64,000 bases of DNA from an uncultured Spartobacteria bacterium (GTDB lineage Bacteria; Verrucomicrobiota; Verrucomicrobiia; Chthoniobacterales; Chthoniobacteraceae). The translations under genes and the position numbers were made by a program. Where the stretch lies: assembly GCA_903919125.1 (NCBI GenBank), contig CAIXGS010000052.1, positions 62,001 to 126,000 of the forward strand, given 5' to 3'. Positions 61,223 to 64,000 of the stretch are shown piece by piece. The notes beneath the pieces were generated by a model. It saw nothing but the letters and a program-made list of their open reading frames with translations, did no database searches and was not told where the DNA came from. Each line of letters opens with the position of its first letter. Position 1 is the stretch's first letter.

Positions 61223-63148
61223 TTAACGAGGCGCTGGGGCGTTGGCGATTGCACTTTGCATAGGCCGAGTGAACTGAAATGGAACCGATTCTGTAACCGC
61301 TTTAACCAGCGCCATCAGATTCCCACCGGGTTTTTCTTGGGCTTCCACCAAGCGTTTGATGTGGGGAATGTCGGTAGCGTCCAGACCGCGTCCCAGAGCG
61401 TAAGTGAGCATTTTCTCCGAAAGGCAGCGGTAAAAATCGTGCCTCCTCGAGGTGGCCAAAATCGTCACCAACTCGGGCAGAGTCTGGAACTTCTCGCCAG
61501 TCACAAGTTGGCCAGAAAGATCCAACGGCTTATCCGCGGCTGGTTCGTGATACTGCCCAATCGCGTTGAAGTTTTCCAGGGCGAGCCCCAATGGATCCAT
61601 CCTTGCATGACACGATGCGCAAAGAGCCTCGCTACGATGTAGCACCATCATTTCACGCATGCCCAGCTTCTTTCCCTCGGCGACTCCCTCCAGCGGCGGA
61701 ATGTTCGGTGGTGGCGGAGGCGCTGGCGTGCCTAACACGTTCTCCAGCAAAAACAAACCCCGCTTCACGGGCGAGGTGCGCGTCGGGTTGGACGTCAATA
61801 AAAGGAAACTTCCGTGTCCGAGAATCCCCTGCCGGTGGCTGCCTTCTGGCAACTGCACCTTCCTTACCTCAGACCCAGTTACACCCGCAAGCCCGTAAAA
61901 CTTCGCCAAACCCGACGTCAAAAACGAGTAGCGCGCAGTCAGTAATTCCTCCGAGGGAAGTCCCTGGCGCAGCACGTAAGAGAAAAGCATCTCGGTCTCC
62001 AAGCGCATGGCATGACGCAATTTAAATGGAAAAATCTTATCCTGCTCTTCCCTTTTCTTCACTCCAAGAATTGCATTCACTTGGATCGGAACCGCTTCTG
62101 TGTCCCGTGTCTGCAACCATTGCCCGACAAAATTCCGGCTGAAACGCTCAATCTTTGGATCCGCAAGCATCCGCTTCAACTGCGCCTCCCACTGACTGCG
62201 CAACTGACCCTTCTGCGCCAAATTCCACAACTCCATATCAGGCATCGAACTCCACAAAAAATAAGACAGCCGCGAAGCTAGCGCAAATTCGTCTACCTGC
62301 GCGTTTTCGCCAGGCTTGTCCTCCGCGGTTTGCACTTCTGCGCGAAACAAAAACCGGGGCGAGGCCAGCACTGCGGCGAAGGCATCGCGCAACCCCTGAT
62401 CAAAATCCCCGTCCGCCAGTGCACAAAGGCGACTCAAGGTGACGGCATCCACCGGCCGCCGCAGCGCCTTTTGCGCAAATGAACGAATGATGCTCTCCGT
62501 GTAGGCCGCCCTTTCCTTCGGATCCAGCGGCGGCGGACCTTCGGGCACCAAATGCACGCGCAGACTGTTCGCTGGAGTCAGAGCGCCGGCCACAATTTCC
62601 TTTGCTGCGGCCAAATATTTTTCGAGGTGAATAGGCGACAAGTTCAACACGTCGCCAATGGTGTCAAAACCGTAGCCTGTGTCGTCTGGAGGAAAGTGTT
62701 CTTGGACAGGATAATCTACGCCCGTAAGGTCACGAATGGTGTTACGGTATTCCTCACGATTTAGGCGCCGAATAGTAACGCGGCCTGGATCGGGTTGAGC
62801 GGAGTTTAGATGCAGGGGGTTAGCCTCCACCCATGCCTGGAGAGTTGCCCGCTGCTCTGTGGTGGGACGGGGCTTGTCCGAAGGTGGCATCAACTCGGCG
62901 TCAAGGTTGCGCCAGACATCGAACCAGAATTTGCGCTGATCCTCGGGCGAGGTAAAGGCAGTGTGGTCGAAGCTTACGCCCCCTTTTTTTGAGCCGTCCC
63001 CGTGGCAATCAAAGCAGAATTCTTGAAACAAAGGAGGAAGCTCCGGACTCAGTGCACTCAGCACCGGGGAACAAACGTTCCCTGAAAAAAGAACCCAATA
63101 AAAACCTAAGTTCTGCCAGCGCATTGCCCAAAGAAAAGCCAGTTGCAC
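61223..63148 (-). CDS. Planctomycete-type cytochrome (DUF1587/1592/1588/1585)
   Basis: A 641-aa exported protein. The N-terminus holds a cytochrome c motif 'FCFDCHGDGSKKGGVSFD' (C-x-x-C-H). Then 'RVTIRRLNREEYRNTIRDLT' (DUF1587), 'LASRLSYFLWSSMPDMELWN' (DUF1592), 'GILGHGSFLLLTSNPTRTSP' (DUF1588) and 'YALGRGLDATDIPHIKRLVE' (DUF1585) follow in the usual order. These multidomain cytochromes are abundant in Verrucomicrobia and Planctomycetes and are thought to act in periplasmic polysaccharide or aromatic oxidation, though the reaction is unknown. Its DUF1552 partner follows directly. Confidence 0.9.
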   Translation of the reverse strand: MQLAFLWAMRWQNLGFYWVLFSGNVCSPVLSALSPELPPLFQEFCFDCHGDGSKKGGVSFDHTAFTSPEDQRKFWFDVWRNLDAELMPPSDKPRPTTEQRATLQAWVEANPLHLNSAQPDPGRVTIRRLNREEYRNTIRDLTGVDYPVQEHFPPDDTGYGFDTIGDVLNLSPIHLEKYLAAAKEIVAGALTPANSLRVHLVPEGPPPLDPKERAAYTESIIRSFAQKALRRPVDAVTLSRLCALADGDFDQGLRDAFAAVLASPRFLFRAEVQTAEDKPGENAQVDEFALASRLSYFLWSSMPDMELWNLAQKGQLRSQWEAQLKRMLADPKIERFSRNFVGQWLQTRDTEAVPIQVNAILGVKKREEQDKIFPFKLRHAMRLETEMLFSYVLRQGLPSEELLTARYSFLTSGLAKFYGLAGVTGSEVRKVQLPEGSHRQGILGHGSFLLLTSNPTRTSPVKRGLFLLENVLGTPAPPPPPNIPPLEGVAEGKKLGMREMMVLHRSEALCASCHARMDPLGLALENFNAIGQYHEPAADKPLDLSGQLVTGEKFQTLPELVTILATSRRHDFYRCLSEKMLTYALGRGLDATDIPHIKRLVEAQEKPGGNLMALVKAVTESVPFQFTRPMQSAIANAPAPR

Positions 63149-63303
63149 TTGACATCTTAGAGCCTGTAAAGCGCGTCAACAACTCTCACGGCCGCTTTTA
63201 ATAGATAATTTAGCAGCTGATCCTATTGCTGATTCCATCACTGAAATCACCAAGGTTCAACGCACCGAATCTCGGCCAGAAATTTGGCCCCGTACGCTCT
63301 CCC

Positions 63304-63849
63304 TTATTCTCTCGCTAAATTACTGTGCCGGTACGCTGGTAAATCCGTAACTTCCCGCCGGAACCATGGTGGCGGAGTAAACGCTTCCGCAGTAGCGAGG
63401 TTTTTGAATTCGGCTTCCGCAATGCGCAGCCAGTTGAGTTGCCCCTCGTAAATATCCAAGGATACTGGAGTTTCAGCGATGCCGATCTGGTAGGTGACTT
63501 TACTCATCCGTCGCCCTTCGGTCAGAGGCCAAAGAACGTCGAGTTGTTCCTTGGTCAAAGGCACCTCAATCTCCACTTGGTTTTTTCCCGAACCCGAGCG
63601 CACGCAAAGCGCTCCACCGTCGGGCGACTGGCGGATGCGCACCTCCGAACCACCAGTTTCCACGGCAAGGTAGCCTTGAGAAATCTGTTTGCCATCGTTT
63701 AATCCCAATACTTTCGGGAGATCCCCTACCAAAAACTTCCGCTCCACCGTCGTCGGCGCCGCTACAGGAGGGAGCGCCTGAACTTCGTTGGAGTCCGAAA
63801 AAACAGCGGCAGAGTTAGAATGCACTTCTGTGCTCGATTGCATAGTCAA
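63304..63849 (-). CDS. CYTH-domain protein (triphosphate tunnel metalloenzyme)
   Basis: A 181-aa protein with a variable N-terminal extension (about residues 1-33) and a CYTH fold. The conserved charged pairs are visible: 'ERKFLVGDLPKVL' (ExExK-like start), 'ISQGYLAVE', 'SEVRIRQSPDG', 'NQVEIEVPLT', 'RRMSKVTYQIG', 'SLDIYEGQLNWLRIAEAEF'. Such bacterial enzymes hydrolyse inorganic triphosphate or related substrates. The call is a family-level one. Gene neighbours give no further hint. Beyond it the last 150 bases hold no gene. Confidence 0.82.
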   Translation of the reverse strand: MTMQSSTEVHSNSAAVFSDSNEVQALPPVAAPTTVERKFLVGDLPKVLGLNDGKQISQGYLAVETGGSEVRIRQSPDGGALCVRSGSGKNQVEIEVPLTKEQLDVLWPLTEGRRMSKVTYQIGIAETPVSLDIYEGQLNWLRIAEAEFKNLATAEAFTPPPWFRREVTDLPAYRHSNLARE

Positions 63850-64000
63850 CTATTCCTCTCCCCTATGCCATAGCACTCCGAGTGCCAGCCGACCAATTGA
63901 CAAGCGGCGGTCGCGATTTCACACGCGATTCTCTGTAATCTAAGCACTCGATTACGCTCCACCTACTCTGTAGAGTCATTCCAAATGACTTTACAAGAAC
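63850..64000. other. Gene-free window edge with inverted repeats
   Basis: No ORF of note is seen here. Three short inverted repeats lie close together: GTAATC-N9-GATTAC (63935-63955), ACTCT-GT-AGAGT (63965-63976) and AGTCATT-CCA-AATGACT (63974-63990). They could be operators for the CYTH gene or belong to a feature beyond the window. Confidence 0.3.

Noticed and set aside
1-64000. tRNA, rRNA, CRISPR arrays, IS elements, prophage
   Set aside because: I saw no tandem spacer-repeat pattern, transposase or integrase motif, or tRNA T-loop context in intergenic DNA.

Overview
The window is densely coded and looks like a chromosomal piece of a Gram-negative, aerobic member of the PVC group, most likely Verrucomicrobiota. 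The support is a DUF1552 + DUF1592/DUF1585-type planctomycete-cytochrome pair, an Alternative Complex III (ActABCDEF) joined to an aa3 oxidase operon, a DUF4912 protein near a GH57 branching enzyme, a ThrRS without TGS domain, a DUF5722 protein, and many starts without a clear Shine-Dalgarno sequence. I saw no tRNA, rRNA, CRISPR array, insertion sequence or prophage. Taxonomy is inferred from gene content only.

Layout. 1-3.4 kb (minus): rex, an OGG-like DNA glycosylase, comB and a TonB-like protein. 3.6-4.4 kb: an RsuA-family pseudouridine synthase. 4.4-15.3 kb (plus): a nitrogen-scavenging block. A near-consensus sigma-54 promoter precedes an outer-membrane-type protein gene, then the urea ABC transporter urtABCDE, a 66-aa HPGHD protein and ureABC-EF. 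A strong intrinsic terminator lies between urtA and urtB. ureG and ureD/H are absent from the cluster. 15.3-19.2 kb: DUF4912 protein, hisF, GH57 alpha-glucan branching enzyme. 19.3-30.3 kb: mixed housekeeping and secreted genes (thioesterase, GT4, mazG, SMP-30-like lipoprotein, DUF5722 protein, lipA, nadC, an RMD1/DUF155-like membrane protein, mnmA).

30.3-50.3 kb (minus) is the centrepiece, a 20-kb respiratory locus. It reads actA-B-C-D-E-F, a Pro-rich membrane protein, a CcoN-like protein that has lost the metal and heme ligands of its family, a CcoO-like cytochrome c, a diheme and a monoheme cytochrome c built from the same module, coxA, coxC, a subunit IV-like gene, two mini membrane proteins, coxB, then heme A synthesis and copper delivery (ctaA, ctaB, sco, DUF420). 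Quinol would be oxidised by the Act complex, electrons passed through several c-type cytochromes, and oxygen reduced by the aa3 oxidase. A perfect consensus Rex operator (TTGTGAAATTTTTCACAA) lies about 110 bp upstream of actA, and the rex gene is in the same window, so NADH/NAD+ control of this locus is a concrete prediction.

50.5-63.9 kb: a rhomboid-fold protein with a zinc ribbon, gcvT-gcvH-maf, a PQQ-propeller protein, a 159-aa unknown, thrS-serS-tilS, a DUF1552/DUF1592 pair and a CYTH-domain protein.

The most unusual items are the ligand-less CcoN paralogue kept beside an intact CcoO-like cytochrome, the Rex operator, the sigma-54 control point of the urea regulon with its outer-membrane gene, and the triplicated cytochrome c module.
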